A program made the position numbers and the translations under genes. From assembly GCF_010730195.1 (NCBI RefSeq), contig NZ_AP022613.1, forward strand, positions 62,001-126,000: a DNA stretch of 64,000 bases, written 5' to 3'. The first letter of the stretch is position 1, and each line of letters begins with the position of its first letter. The DNA comes from Mycobacterium conspicuum (GTDB lineage Bacteria; Actinomycetota; Actinomycetes; Mycobacteriales; Mycobacteriaceae). This document shows, in pieces, positions 39,776-49,100 of the stretch. The notes beneath the pieces are model-generated. The model had not been told where the DNA came from and made no database searches. It worked only from the letters and a program-made list of their open reading frames with translations.

Positions 39776-40672
39776 GTGCGCAGTGAAGGCGATACCTGGG
39801 ACATCACAACGAGTGTCGGCGCGACCGCGCTGTTCGTAGCGACCGCGCGGGCGCTGGAGGCGGAGAAGCCCGACCCACTGGCCGTCGACCCGTATGCGGA
39901 GTTGTTCTGCCGCGCCGTGGGCGGTCGTGCCGCCGACGTGCTCGACGGCAAGATCCCCGACCACGAGCTCAAGACCGACGACTTCGGCCGGCACTTCGTC
40001 AACTTCCAGGGCGCACGCACCAAGTATTTCGACGAGTATTTCCGTCGCGCCGCCGACGCCGGCGTGCGGCAGGTGGTCATTCTGGCGGCGGGGCTGGACT
40101 CGCGCGCCTACCGGCTGCCCTGGCCGGACGGGACGACGGTCTTCGAGTTGGACCGCCCGCAGGTCCTCGACTTCAAGCGTGAGGTGCTGGCGAACCGGGG
40201 CGCCCGGCCGCGCGCCGAACGTCGCGAAGTTGCCGTGGATCTGCGGGAGGACTGGCCACAGGCCTTGCGGGACAACGGCTTTGACCGCTCCAAGCCGTCG
40301 GCATGGATTGCCGAAGGCCTGCTGATCTATCTGCCCGCGGCCGCCGAGGAGCAGCTGTTCCTCGGCATCGACTCGTTGGCCTGCCCGGGCAGCCACGTCG
40401 CCGTCGAGGACGGCGCGCCACTCGCGCAGGACGAATACGAAGCCAGGCTCGAAGAGGAACGCTCCACGCCGGGCCAGCGCCAGTTCTTCCAGTTGGTCTA
40501 CAACGAGCAGCATGCGCCGGCCACCGAATGGTTCGGCGACCGGGGTTGGACCGCGGTCGGCACTCCGCTGGCCGAGTATCTGCGCGAAGTCGGCCGTCCG
40601 GTCCCCGGGCCGGAGTCCCAATTCGCGACGGCGGTCGCGCGTAACACCCTGGTCAGTGCCGTCAAGGAATGA
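39776..40672 (+). CDS. SAM-dependent methyltransferase (Rv0281-like, LCMT/PPM family)
   Basis: The 298-residue protein is of the mycobacterial class I methyltransferase subfamily named TIGR00027. The start reads GDTWDITTSVGATALFVATA, VVILAAGLDSRAYRLPWPDG is the SAM-binding loop, VFELDRPQVLDFK holds the acidic residue after strand 2, and AWIAEGLLIYLP is the catalytic-side motif. Start GTG 39776. No substrate is assigned. It lies between the two PPE genes, as Rv0281 follows PPE3 in M. tuberculosis, where it is usually co-transcribed with them. Confidence 0.92.
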   Translation: MRSEGDTWDITTSVGATALFVATARALEAEKPDPLAVDPYAELFCRAVGGRAADVLDGKIPDHELKTDDFGRHFVNFQGARTKYFDEYFRRAADAGVRQVVILAAGLDSRAYRLPWPDGTTVFELDRPQVLDFKREVLANRGARPRAERREVAVDLREDWPQALRDNGFDRSKPSAWIAEGLLIYLPAAAEEQLFLGIDSLACPGSHVAVEDGAPLAQDEYEARLEEERSTPGQRQFFQLVYNEQHAPATEWFGDRGWTAVGTPLAEYLREVGRPVPGPESQFATAVARNTLVSAVKE

Positions 40673-40753
40673 CCGTCCGCTATACGCGGGAACTTTTTGA
40701 GCTGAGCTCCGACTACTAGCTGAGATCGAGTGGACAGCTAAGGAGTTTCTGCG

Positions 40754-42241
40754 ATGACGGCCCCGGTGTGGATGGCGTTGGCGCCGGAGATCCACTCCAG
40801 TCTGTTGAGCAGCGGTCCCGGTCCGGGCAGCCTGCTGGCCGCCGCGGGCTCGTGGGACTCGCTGAGCACCGTGTACGCCGAGACCGCCGAGGAGCTCTCC
40901 GCGATCTTGGCGTCGGCGCAGGGCGGAGCATGGCAGGGGCCGAGCGCCGAGGCCTACGTGACGGCCCACGCGCCTTACTTGGCGTGGCTGACGCGCGCCG
41001 CCGCCAACAGCGCGTCGGTGGCGGTTCAACATGAGACGGTCGCCACCGCGTACACGGCGGCGTTGGCCGCCATGCCGAACTTGGTGGAGCTCGCCGCCAA
41101 CCACGTGATCCACGGGGTCCTGGTGGCGACCAATTTCTTTGGGATCAACACCATTCCGATCGCGCTCAATGAGGCCGACTACGTGCGGATGTGGATCCAG
41201 GCGGCCACGACCATGGCGACCTATCAGACGGTCGCCGGGACGGCGGTGGCCTCGGCGCCGCGAACCGATTCGGCACCGCAGATCATGCACGCCGACCACG
41301 CCGACCACGACCACGACCACGGTGACGATGATGATGACGGGGGCATCATCGACAACGACGGCGGCAACCCGCACGAGTTGTCCTGGTGGGTCAATCGGGT
41401 CACCCAGATCACCCAAACCATTTCCAGGGATCTCGAGGAATTCCCCGAGAATCCAGCCGCGGCGATATCACAGTTGCAGTCCGACATCCCGGCGCTTATC
41501 GCCGACGAAGCGGGCCACGCGGTCGAGGCCTACCAGGCGTTCCCGCTGCAATTCGACGCGCTCGCGCTGCTGCCGTTCGCCAACGTCGGTTTTGGCGGTG
41601 CCGCCGGGCTCGTCGGCCTGGTCGGTATCCAGCCTGGCGAGGCACCGCCGGCGGACGTCCCGACGCCGGCCGCGCCGACCCTGCCGGTGACCGCGAGCAG
41701 CGCACCGGGGATGAGCACGGCTTCGGCTCCGGGACCGACGACGCCAGCCTCGGCCCCGGCTTCGTCGGTGGCGTCCGCGCCGGCAGCCGCCGCCACCGCC
41801 GGGTCCCCGGCTCCGCCGGCCTCGGGACCCGCAGGACCCGCCTTCCCCTATGTAATAGGCCCCCCCGGCGCGGGCCTGGGCTCGCCCATGAGCACCAGCG
41901 CTGGCTCAGGCGCCAAAAAGAAGGCGCCCGAGCCCGATGCCGCCCCGGCGGCCGCGGCGGCCACGGGGGAGCAGGAGCGCGCGCGGCGCCGCCGCCGGGC
42001 AAAGCTGCGCGACCACAGCGATGAGTTCATGGACATGGATGTCCAGGTGGAGCCCGACTGGGAGGAACGGGAGTTGGTCGGGGTGGCGGCGGCCTCGGGC
42101 CTGGGTGCGGGACCCATGGGCTTCGCGGGAACCGCGCGCGGGTCTGCGGCCGTCGAGGCGGCGGGCTTGACCACATTGACCGGCGACGACTTCGGTGGCG
42201 GACCCTCGGTGCCGATGGTTCCCGGCACCTGGGAACGCTGA
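40754..42241 (+). CDS. PPE family protein (PPE-PPW type) with a His/Asp-rich linker
   Basis: The 495-residue protein has a canonical PPE domain (MTAPVWMALAPEIHSSLLSS; YVRMWIQAATTMATY), then a striking linker at about 179-205 composed of alternating His and Asp, such as HADHADHDHDHGDDDDDGG. A Pro/Ala-rich segment and the PPE-PPW C-terminus (MGFAGTAR, PMVPGTW) follow. The linker is a plausible zinc or other divalent metal site. ATG 40754 follows AAGGAG. This gene is an addition relative to the two-gene PPE3-methyltransferase layout of M. tuberculosis. It is probably a paralogue of the first PPE. Confidence 0.92.
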   Translation: MTAPVWMALAPEIHSSLLSSGPGPGSLLAAAGSWDSLSTVYAETAEELSAILASAQGGAWQGPSAEAYVTAHAPYLAWLTRAAANSASVAVQHETVATAYTAALAAMPNLVELAANHVIHGVLVATNFFGINTIPIALNEADYVRMWIQAATTMATYQTVAGTAVASAPRTDSAPQIMHADHADHDHDHGDDDDDGGIIDNDGGNPHELSWWVNRVTQITQTISRDLEEFPENPAAAISQLQSDIPALIADEAGHAVEAYQAFPLQFDALALLPFANVGFGGAAGLVGLVGIQPGEAPPADVPTPAAPTLPVTASSAPGMSTASAPGPTTPASAPASSVASAPAAAATAGSPAPPASGPAGPAFPYVIGPPGAGLGSPMSTSAGSGAKKKAPEPDAAPAAAAATGEQERARRRRRAKLRDHSDEFMDMDVQVEPDWEERELVGVAAASGLGAGPMGFAGTARGSAAVEAAGLTTLTGDDFGGGPSVPMVPGTWER

Positions 42242-42257
42242 CCCGCTCCGACTTTGC

Positions 42258-42278
42258 TAATGAAAATCATGTTCAGTA
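42258..42278 (+). promoter_or_regulatory. Zur box upstream of the ESX-3 operon
   Basis: TGAAAATCATGTTCA (42261-42275), flanked by TAA and GTA, matches the mycobacterial Zur consensus core TGAAAATCATTTTCA in 14 of 15 bases. It lies 450 bp before eccA3 and 114 bp upstream of the riboswitch, so a promoter here would produce a long leader that includes the riboswitch. Confidence 0.8.
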
Positions 42279-42391
42279 AGCTTGGGCTGCTTTGCGGAGT
42301 TCGCCTTGGTCACCGCGGCCGGAAGGAGTGCGGCGAATTGATGAACTGCGTTCCGCCGTTCGTCCGAACGTGCGACACTGTTGCCCGTAAG

Positions 42392-42530
42392 GCGATGACG
42401 ACGCAGGAAGCCGGTGCGAATCCGGCGCGGTCCCGCCACTGTCATCGGGGAGCGACCCTCACACGCCACGGCCATTGGTTGGAAGGCGAGGCGAGCGACG
42501 ATCCGAGAGCCAGGAGACTCGCGTCATCGC
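42392..42530 (+). ncRNA. Cobalamin (adenosylcobalamin) riboswitch in the ESX-3 leader
   Basis: The outer stem P1 is perfect over 9 bp (GCGATGACG at 42392-42400 pairs with CGTCATCGC at 42522-42530). Inside are AGGAAGCCGGTGCGAATCCG, CGGTCCCGCCACTGT (the B12 box GCCACTG), GGAAGGC and AGCCAGGAGACTC, in the order and spacing of RF00174. This is known riboswitch architecture and I count it as a strong match, although no covariance score was run. The downstream GGGGCGGTGCACCCC hairpin at about 42544-42558 could be the switch element. It faces eccA3. Confidence 0.92.
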
Positions 42531-42574
42531 GTCCTGCTACCCCGGGGCGGTGCACCCCGAGAAAGCTGAATCCC

Positions 42575-42697
42575 ATGAGGCTGCACGCCTTTTGCGGCTT
42601 CCCGGCCGCCGCGATCGCCCCGAACGTCCTGATCAGCGCTGTCGGGGGCGCCTCGACATTGAGCTTAGGCAATGCTAACTTCAGCGGGTTAGGTTAG
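42575..42697 (+). CDS. 40-codon ORF directly after the riboswitch (possible leader peptide or gene remnant)
   Basis: The ATG at 42575 begins MRLHAFCGFPAAAIAPNVLI and the ORF ends at 42697. The translation has a hydrophobic middle and small residues, like a signal-peptide start. It begins 45 nt after P1 of the riboswitch, the right distance to be its regulated initiation site, and its 3' end overlaps the IdeR boxes. The ribosome site is weak (GAGAAAG). It may be a leader peptide, the truncated start of a lost B12-regulated gene, or chance. I favour the first two without proof. Confidence 0.4.
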   Translation: MRLHAFCGFPAAAIAPNVLISAVGGASTLSLGNANFSGLG

Positions 42698-42707
42698 GGG
42701 ACACTAT
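42665..42707 (+). promoter_or_regulatory. Two IdeR-like iron boxes before eccA3
   Basis: Box 1 (42665-42683) and box 2 (42689-42707) each match the 19-bp IdeR consensus TTAGGTTAGGCTAACCTAA at 14 positions. Box 2 carries the perfect TTAGGTTAGG left half. Their arrangement, 21 to 63 bp upstream of the eccA3 start, is that of the iron-repressed ESX-3 promoter of mycobacteria. A promoter here would skip the riboswitch. Confidence 0.75.
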
Positions 42708-42727
42708 GTACGGGAGACTTCGCAGCA

Positions 42728-44590
42728 GTGGAACGCGGTGACACCAGCATGCTCGCAGCACAACCACGCGCGCCCCACCCGGACGGCAGGGTCGACGGCG
42801 ACGTCGTCAGCCGGTTCGCCACCTGCTGCCGCGCTCTCGGCATAGTCGTCTACGACCGCCAGCGTCCGGCCGACCTGGCCGCCGCCCGTTCGGGTTTCGC
42901 CGCGCTTACCCGCATCGCCTATGACCAGTGCGACGCGTGGACCGGGCTGGCCGCCGCCGGCGATCTGTCCACTCCCGTGCTGGAAGCGGCGTCGCGCACG
43001 GCGGCCACCGCGGGCACGCTGCAACGTCGGGTGGAAATCGCGCCCGAGGCCCTCGGATTCCGCTACGACACCGGGCTCTATCTCCGCTTTCGCGCCACCG
43101 GCCCGGACGACTTCCACCTCGCCTACGCGGCGGCGCTGGCTACGGCAGGGGGACCTGAGGCCTTCGCCCAAGCCGACCAATTGGTGTCGGGCATCAGGGC
43201 GCGCCGCCCGAGCTGGCGCGAGGCCCGCTGGCTCGCCGTCGTCGTCAACTATCGCGCGCAGCGCTGGTCGGACGTCGTCAAGCTGCTGACCCCGATCGTC
43301 AACGACCCCGACCTCGACGAAGCCTTCACCCACGCCGCCAAGATCACGTTGGGCATCGCGCTGGCTCGCCTGGGCATGTTCGCCCCGGCGCTGTCGTATC
43401 TGGAGGAGCCCGACGGCCCGGTCGCGGTCGCCGCCGTGGACGGCGCGCTGGCCAAGGCCCTCGTCCTGCGCGCGCACGTCGACGAGGAAAGCGCCGAAGA
43501 GGTGCTGCAGGATCTCTACGCGGCCAACCCGGAAAACGAGGAGGTCGAGCACGCGCTGTTGGACACCAGCGTCGGGCTGGTCACCACCACCGCCGACCGC
43601 ATCGCGGCGCGCACCGACCCGTGGGATCCCGAAACCGAGCCCAGCCCAGGCGAATTCGTCGACCCCGGGGCACAGGAGCGCAAGCGCGCGCTGCTGGCCG
43701 AGGCCGAGCGAGAGCTGGACGAGTTCATCGGCCTGGACAAGGTCAAGGACCAGGTGGCGCGGCTGAAGAGCGCGGTGGCGATGGAACTGGTGCGAAAGCA
43801 GCGCGGACTCGAGGTGGCGCAACGCACCCACCACCTGGTCTTCACCGGCCCGCCCGGGACCGGCAAGACCACCATCGCCCGCGTCATCGCCAAGATCTAT
43901 TGCGGCCTAGGCCTTTTGAAGAAGGAGAACATCCGCGAGGTGCACCGCGCCGACCTGATCGGCCAGCACATCGGGGAGACCGAGGCCAAGACCAACGCGA
44001 TCATCGACAGCGCGCTCGACGGCGTGCTGTTCCTCGACGAGGCCTACGCGCTGGTGGCGACCGGCGCCAAGAACGACTTCGGACTCGTCGCGATCGACAC
44101 CCTGCTGGCGCGGATGGAAAACGACCGCGATCGGCTGGTCGTCATCATCGCCGGATACCGGGCCGACCTGGACCGCTTCCTGGACACCAACCAGGGTCTG
44201 CGGTCGCGATTCACCCGCAGCATCGACTTCCCGTCGTACAAGCCGGCCGAGTTGATCGAGATCGCGAACTTCATGGCCGCCAAGCGCGACAGCGTCTTCG
44301 ACCCGGCCGCCCTGCGCGATTTGGAAGCGTTGTTCACGCATCTGGCCGCGACGTCCAAGCCCGACGCGAACGGGGTGGAACGGCGCGGCCTGGACATCGC
44401 CGGCAACGGCCGGTTCGTCCGCAACGTCGTCGAAAAGTCCGAAGAGGAACGCGAATTCAGATTGGATCACTCCGAACACGCCGAAACCGGCGAATTCACC
44501 GACGAGGAACTGATGACGATCAATGCCAGTGACGTCGGCAACTCGGTCGAGCCGCTGCTGCAAGGTCTTGGTCTGGTGGAGCAGGCATGA
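42728..44590 (+). CDS. eccA3: ESX-3 type VII secretion AAA ATPase EccA3
   Basis: The 620-residue cytosolic CbxX/CfqX-type AAA+ ATPase has an N-terminal TPR-like helical domain (about 1-280) and an AAA core with FTGPPGTGKTTIARVIAK (Walker A) and GVLFLDEAYALV (Walker B), followed by RLVVIIAGYRADLD. It is thought to act on substrate-chaperone complexes such as those with EspG3. The GTG at 42728 is taken as the start, as the N-terminus MERGDTSMLAAQPR resembles known forms; ATG 42749 is an alternative. It overlaps eccB3 by 4 bp. Confidence 0.96.
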   Translation: MERGDTSMLAAQPRAPHPDGRVDGDVVSRFATCCRALGIVVYDRQRPADLAAARSGFAALTRIAYDQCDAWTGLAAAGDLSTPVLEAASRTAATAGTLQRRVEIAPEALGFRYDTGLYLRFRATGPDDFHLAYAAALATAGGPEAFAQADQLVSGIRARRPSWREARWLAVVVNYRAQRWSDVVKLLTPIVNDPDLDEAFTHAAKITLGIALARLGMFAPALSYLEEPDGPVAVAAVDGALAKALVLRAHVDEESAEEVLQDLYAANPENEEVEHALLDTSVGLVTTTADRIAARTDPWDPETEPSPGEFVDPGAQERKRALLAEAERELDEFIGLDKVKDQVARLKSAVAMELVRKQRGLEVAQRTHHLVFTGPPGTGKTTIARVIAKIYCGLGLLKKENIREVHRADLIGQHIGETEAKTNAIIDSALDGVLFLDEAYALVATGAKNDFGLVAIDTLLARMENDRDRLVVIIAGYRADLDRFLDTNQGLRSRFTRSIDFPSYKPAELIEIANFMAAKRDSVFDPAALRDLEALFTHLAATSKPDANGVERRGLDIAGNGRFVRNVVEKSEEEREFRLDHSEHAETGEFTDEELMTINASDVGNSVEPLLQGLGLVEQA

Positions 44591-46194
44591 CGAGCCCGGA
44601 GCAGGATCAACGGCGTTCGTTCGCGTCACGCACCCCGGTCAACGACAACCCCGACAAGGTCGTGTACCGCCGCGGCTTCGTCACCCGGCACCAGGTGACC
44701 GGGTGGCGGTTCGTGATGCGCCGCATCGCCTCCGGCATCGCCCTGCACGACACCCGAATGCTGGTCGACCCGTTGCGGACTCAGTCGCGCGCGGTGTTGA
44801 TGGGCGTGCTCCTTGCGGTCACCGGCTTGGCGGGCTGCTTCGTGTTCTCGCTCATCCGGCCCAGTGGGTCGGCCGGCAACAACTCGATCCTGGCCGATCG
44901 GTCGACCGCCGCGCTGTATGTGCGAGTCGGGGACGAACTGCATCCGGTGCTCAACCTCACGTCGGCCCGGCTGATCGTCGGCCAGCCAGCCAACCCCACC
45001 ACCGTGAAAAGCAGTGAGCTGGACCGCTTTCCGCGTGGCAATCTGATCGGCATCCCGGGCGCACCGGAACGGATGGTGCAAAACACCTCACGCGACGCGA
45101 ACTGGACGGCCTGCGACGGCGTCAGCGGTATCCCTCAAAATGGTGGCCGCGGGGCGCACAGCACCGGTGTCACCGTCATCGCCGGACCGCTCGACACCGG
45201 CGGGGCGCGGGCGACTGCCCTCGACCCCGAGCGCGCGATCCTGGTCGATAGCGGGGCCGGCACGTGGTTGCTCTGGGACGGCAAGCGGAGCCAGATCGAC
45301 CTGGCCGATCACGCCGTGACCAGCGCCCTCGGCCTGGGCTCCGAGGTGCCCGCGGCGCGGCCCATCGCGCCGGGCCTGTTCAACGCGATACCCGAGGCTC
45401 AGTCGTTGACGGCACCGGTGATCCCGAACGCCGGTGCCCCCGCGGGCTTTTCGGTTCCCGCCCCGATCGGCGCGGTGGTGGTGTCGTACGGCTTACCGGA
45501 AGCCAACGCGCCGCGGGACAAGGCGTCGGGCGACACCGTGCGGTACTACGCCGTGTTACCGGACGGCCTGCAACCCATCTCGCCGGTGCTGGCCGCGATC
45601 CTGCGCAACACGAATTCCTATGGCCTGCAACAACCGCCGCGGCTGGGCGCCGACGAGGTCGCGAAACTGCCGGTGTCGCGGCTGCTGGACAACGCGCGTT
45701 ACCCGGGCCAGCAGGTCCGCCTCGTCGATGCGGCCCGCGATCCGGTCACCTGCGCGTACTGGCGCAAGCCGGCCGGAGCCGCCAGCAGCACCCTGAGCCT
45801 GCTGTCCGGCTCGGCGCTGCCGGTGCCCCAGGGGGTGCGCACCCTGGACCTGGTCGGCTCGGCCAATGGCGCGACCCGCGTCGCGTTGGCGCCGGGGACT
45901 GGCTACTTCGCCCAGAGCGTGGGCGGCGGTCCGTCCGCACCGGCCGCCGGGTCGCTGTTCTGGGTGTCCGACACCGGGGTGCGCTACGGCATCGACACCG
46001 AGGCCGACGCGCACGGGAAAACCCTTGAGGCCCTTGGCTTGAAGGCGCCCGCGGTTGCCGTGCCGTGGTCGATGCTCACGTTGTTCGCCACCGGCCCGAC
46101 GCTGTCGCGCGCCGACGCGCTGCTGGCACACGACGGTTTGCCGCCCGACACCCGGCCGGCCCGTCCCGTTTCGGCCGAGGGAGGAGCCCGATGA
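44587..46194 (+). CDS. eccB3: ESX-3 secretion core component EccB3
   Basis: The 535-residue membrane protein of the type VII core complex has one transmembrane helix at about 75-95 (VLMGVLLAVTGLAGCFVFSL). A cytoplasmic N-terminus with TRHQVTGWRFVMRRIASG and a large periplasmic part with Cys pairs (TACDGVSG, VTCAYWRKPA) complete it. It stabilises the pore with EccC, EccD and EccE. ATG 44587 overlaps eccA3, and its stop overlaps eccC3. Confidence 0.96.
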   Translation: MTSPEQDQRRSFASRTPVNDNPDKVVYRRGFVTRHQVTGWRFVMRRIASGIALHDTRMLVDPLRTQSRAVLMGVLLAVTGLAGCFVFSLIRPSGSAGNNSILADRSTAALYVRVGDELHPVLNLTSARLIVGQPANPTTVKSSELDRFPRGNLIGIPGAPERMVQNTSRDANWTACDGVSGIPQNGGRGAHSTGVTVIAGPLDTGGARATALDPERAILVDSGAGTWLLWDGKRSQIDLADHAVTSALGLGSEVPAARPIAPGLFNAIPEAQSLTAPVIPNAGAPAGFSVPAPIGAVVVSYGLPEANAPRDKASGDTVRYYAVLPDGLQPISPVLAAILRNTNSYGLQQPPRLGADEVAKLPVSRLLDNARYPGQQVRLVDAARDPVTCAYWRKPAGAASSTLSLLSGSALPVPQGVRTLDLVGSANGATRVALAPGTGYFAQSVGGGPSAPAAGSLFWVSDTGVRYGIDTEADAHGKTLEALGLKAPAVAVPWSMLTLFATGPTLSRADALLAHDGLPPDTRPARPVSAEGGAR

Positions 46195-49100
46195 GCCGGC
46201 TGATCTTCGAAGCCCGTCGGCGGGTTCCGCCACCGAGCACCCGCAAGGGCACCATCACCATCGAGGCGCCGCCGGAGCTGCCCCGCGTGATCCCGCCGTC
46301 GCTGCTGCGGCGCGCGATGCCCTACCTGATCGTCATTCTGATCGTCGGCATGATCGTCGCGTTGGTTGCCACCGGGATGCGGGTGATCTCCCCGCAGACG
46401 TTGTTCTTCCCGTTCGTGTTGTTGCTGGCGGCGACCGCCCTGTACCGCGGCAACGACAACAAGATGCGCACCGAAGAGGTCGATGCCGAACGGGCCGACT
46501 ACCTGCGCTACCTGTCGGTGGTCCGCGACAACATCCGGACCCAGGCCGCCGAACAGCGGGCCGCCGCGCAGTGGTCCCACCCGGACCCGGCGACGCTGGT
46601 GTCGGTACCCGGATCGCGGCGCCAGTGGGAACGTGACCCGCACGACGCGGACTTCCTGGTGTTGCGCGCCGGCCGCCACCATGTGCCGTTGGCCACCGCG
46701 TTGCGGGTCAACGACACCGCCGACGAGATCGATCTGGAACCGGTGTCGCACAGCGCGTTACGCAGCCTGCTCGACACCCAGCGCACCGTTCGCGACGTGC
46801 CGACCGGAATCGATGTGACCAAGGTGTCCCGCATCACCGTCCTGGGTGAGCCGGCCGAGGTACGCGCGGCGTTGCGCGCCTGGATCGCGCAGGCAGTGAC
46901 CTGGCACGACCCGACCGTGCTCGGGGTGGCGCTGGCGGCTCGCGATCTGGAGGACCGGGACTGGTCGTGGCTGAAGTGGTTGCCGCACACCGACATTCCC
47001 GGCCAGGTCGACGGCGTCGGTCCGGCCCGCTACCTGACCAGCGACCCCGACGAGCTCGTCGAAATGTTGGGGCCGGCGCTGCAAGACCGTCCGGCGTTCA
47101 CCGGGGAAACGGCGGATGCGTTGCGGCACTTGCTGATCGTCGTCGACGATCCCGATTACGAGCTCGACGCCTCCACCCTCGCGATGGGCCGGGCCGGCGT
47201 AACGGTCGTGCACTGCTCCACCACCGAGCCGCACCGCGAACAGTATTCGGACCCGGAGAAGCCGATCCTGCGGATCGCGCGCGGGGCGATCCAACGCTGG
47301 CAGACGGGCGGCTGGCTGCCCTACATCGACGCCGCCGATGGGCTCGGCGCCGACGAGGCCGCGCACCTGGCCCGCCGGCTGTCGCGGTGGGACTCCAACC
47401 CGACCCACGCCGGCCTGCGTTCGGAGGCCACCCGCGGTGCCACGTTCCCCGCGTTGCTGGGCATCAGCGACGCATCCCAACTGGACGTGCCGGCGCTGTG
47501 GGCCCCGCGTCGCCGCGACGACGAACTGCGCGTGCCGATCGGTGTCACCGCGACCGGTGAGCCGCTGATGTTCGACCTCAAGGACGAGGCCGAGGGCGGG
47601 ATGGGTCCGCACGGCCTGATGATCGGCATGACCGGTTCGGGCAAGTCGCAAACCCTGATGTCGATCCTGTTGTCGCTGTTGACGACTCACTCGGCGGACC
47701 GCCTGATCGTGATCTACGCCGACTTCAAGGGGGAGGCCGGCGCCGACAGCTTCCGCAACTTCCCACAGGTCGTCGCGGTGATCTCGAACATGGCCGAGAA
47801 GAAGTCGCTGGCCGACCGGTTCGCCGACACCCTGCGCGGCGAGGTGGCCCGCCGCGAGGTGCTGCTGCGGGAGGCCGGCCGCAAGATTCAGGGCAGCGCG
47901 TTCAACTCGGTGACCGAGTACGAGAGCGCGATCGAGGCCGGACATGACCTGCCGCCCATCCCGACCCTGTTCGTGGTGGCCGACGAGTTCACCCTGATGC
48001 TTGCCGATCACCCGGAGTACGCCGAGCTGTTCGACTACGTGGCACGCAAGGGCCGCTCGTTCCGCATCCACATCCTGTTCGCGTCCCAGACCCTGGATGT
48101 CGGCAAGATCAAAGACATCGACAAGAACACTTCCTACCGGATCGGGTTGAAGGTGGCCAGCCCCAGCGTGTCCCGCCAGATCATCGGCGTGGAGGACGCC
48201 TACCACATCGAATCGGGCAAGGAACACAAGGGCGTGGGCTTCTTGGTGCCCGCCCCGGGCGCGACGCCGATCAAGTTCCGCAGCACCTATGTCGACGGCA
48301 TCTACGAGCCGCCGCAGGTAGCCAAAACCCTGGTCGTGCAATCCATTCCGGAGCCGAAGCTGTTCACCGCCGCGGCGGTAGAGGCGGAGCAGGGCACCGT
48401 GATATCCGACGGCGCGGACGACGAATCCGCCGGTCCGCCGCGCAAGCTGATCGCAACCATCGGCGAACAGCTGGCTCGCTACGGACCACAAGCGCCGCAG
48501 CTGTGGCTGCCGCCGCTCGACGAACCGATCCCGCTGACCACGGTGCTGGCCCGCGCGGCGATACCACAACGGCATTGGCGCTGGCCGCTCGGCGAGATCG
48601 ACAAGCCATTCGAGATGCGCCGCGACCCGCTGGTGTTCGACGCGTCGTCCTCGTCGGGAAACATGGTGATCCACGGCGGCGCCAAGTCGGGCAAATCGAC
48701 CGCGCTGCAGACATTTATCCTGTCGGCGGCCAGCCTGCACTCGCCGCGCGACGTCACGTTCTACTGCCTGGACTACGGCGGTGGACAGCTGCGCGCGCTT
48801 CAAGATCTGGCGCACGTCGGCAGCGTCGCGTCCGCGCTGGAACCCGAACGCATTCGTCGCACCTTCGGCGAGTTGGAGCAACTGCTGTTGTCGCGCCGGC
48901 AGCGCGAGACCTTCCGGGACCGGTTCGCCGACCACGCGGGCAACGGCCACGCGACGGCCCCCGATGACGGCTTCGGCGAGGTGTTCCTGGTCATCGACAA
49001 CCTCTACGCCTTCGGCCGCGACAACACCGATCAGTTCAACACTCGTAACCCCTTGCTGGCCAAGGTGACCGAACTGGTCAACGTCGGCCTCGCGTACGGC

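Noticed and set aside
38867..41416. An 849-codon minus-strand frame across two PPE genes and the methyltransferase
   Set aside because: It is opposite three well-supported genes, with Arg/Gly-rich composition of a GC-rich shadow frame. No homologous domain is visible.
42458..42464. Another CTCACAC, inside the riboswitch
   Set aside because: It lies in a structured RNA module and is explained by the riboswitch consensus and flanking variable loop, so it is not counted as a regulator site.
42254..42697. A 147-codon frame across the whole ESX-3 leader
   Set aside because: It passes through the Zur box and the riboswitch. Only the last 40 codons, with their own ATG, are worth keeping as a possible peptide.
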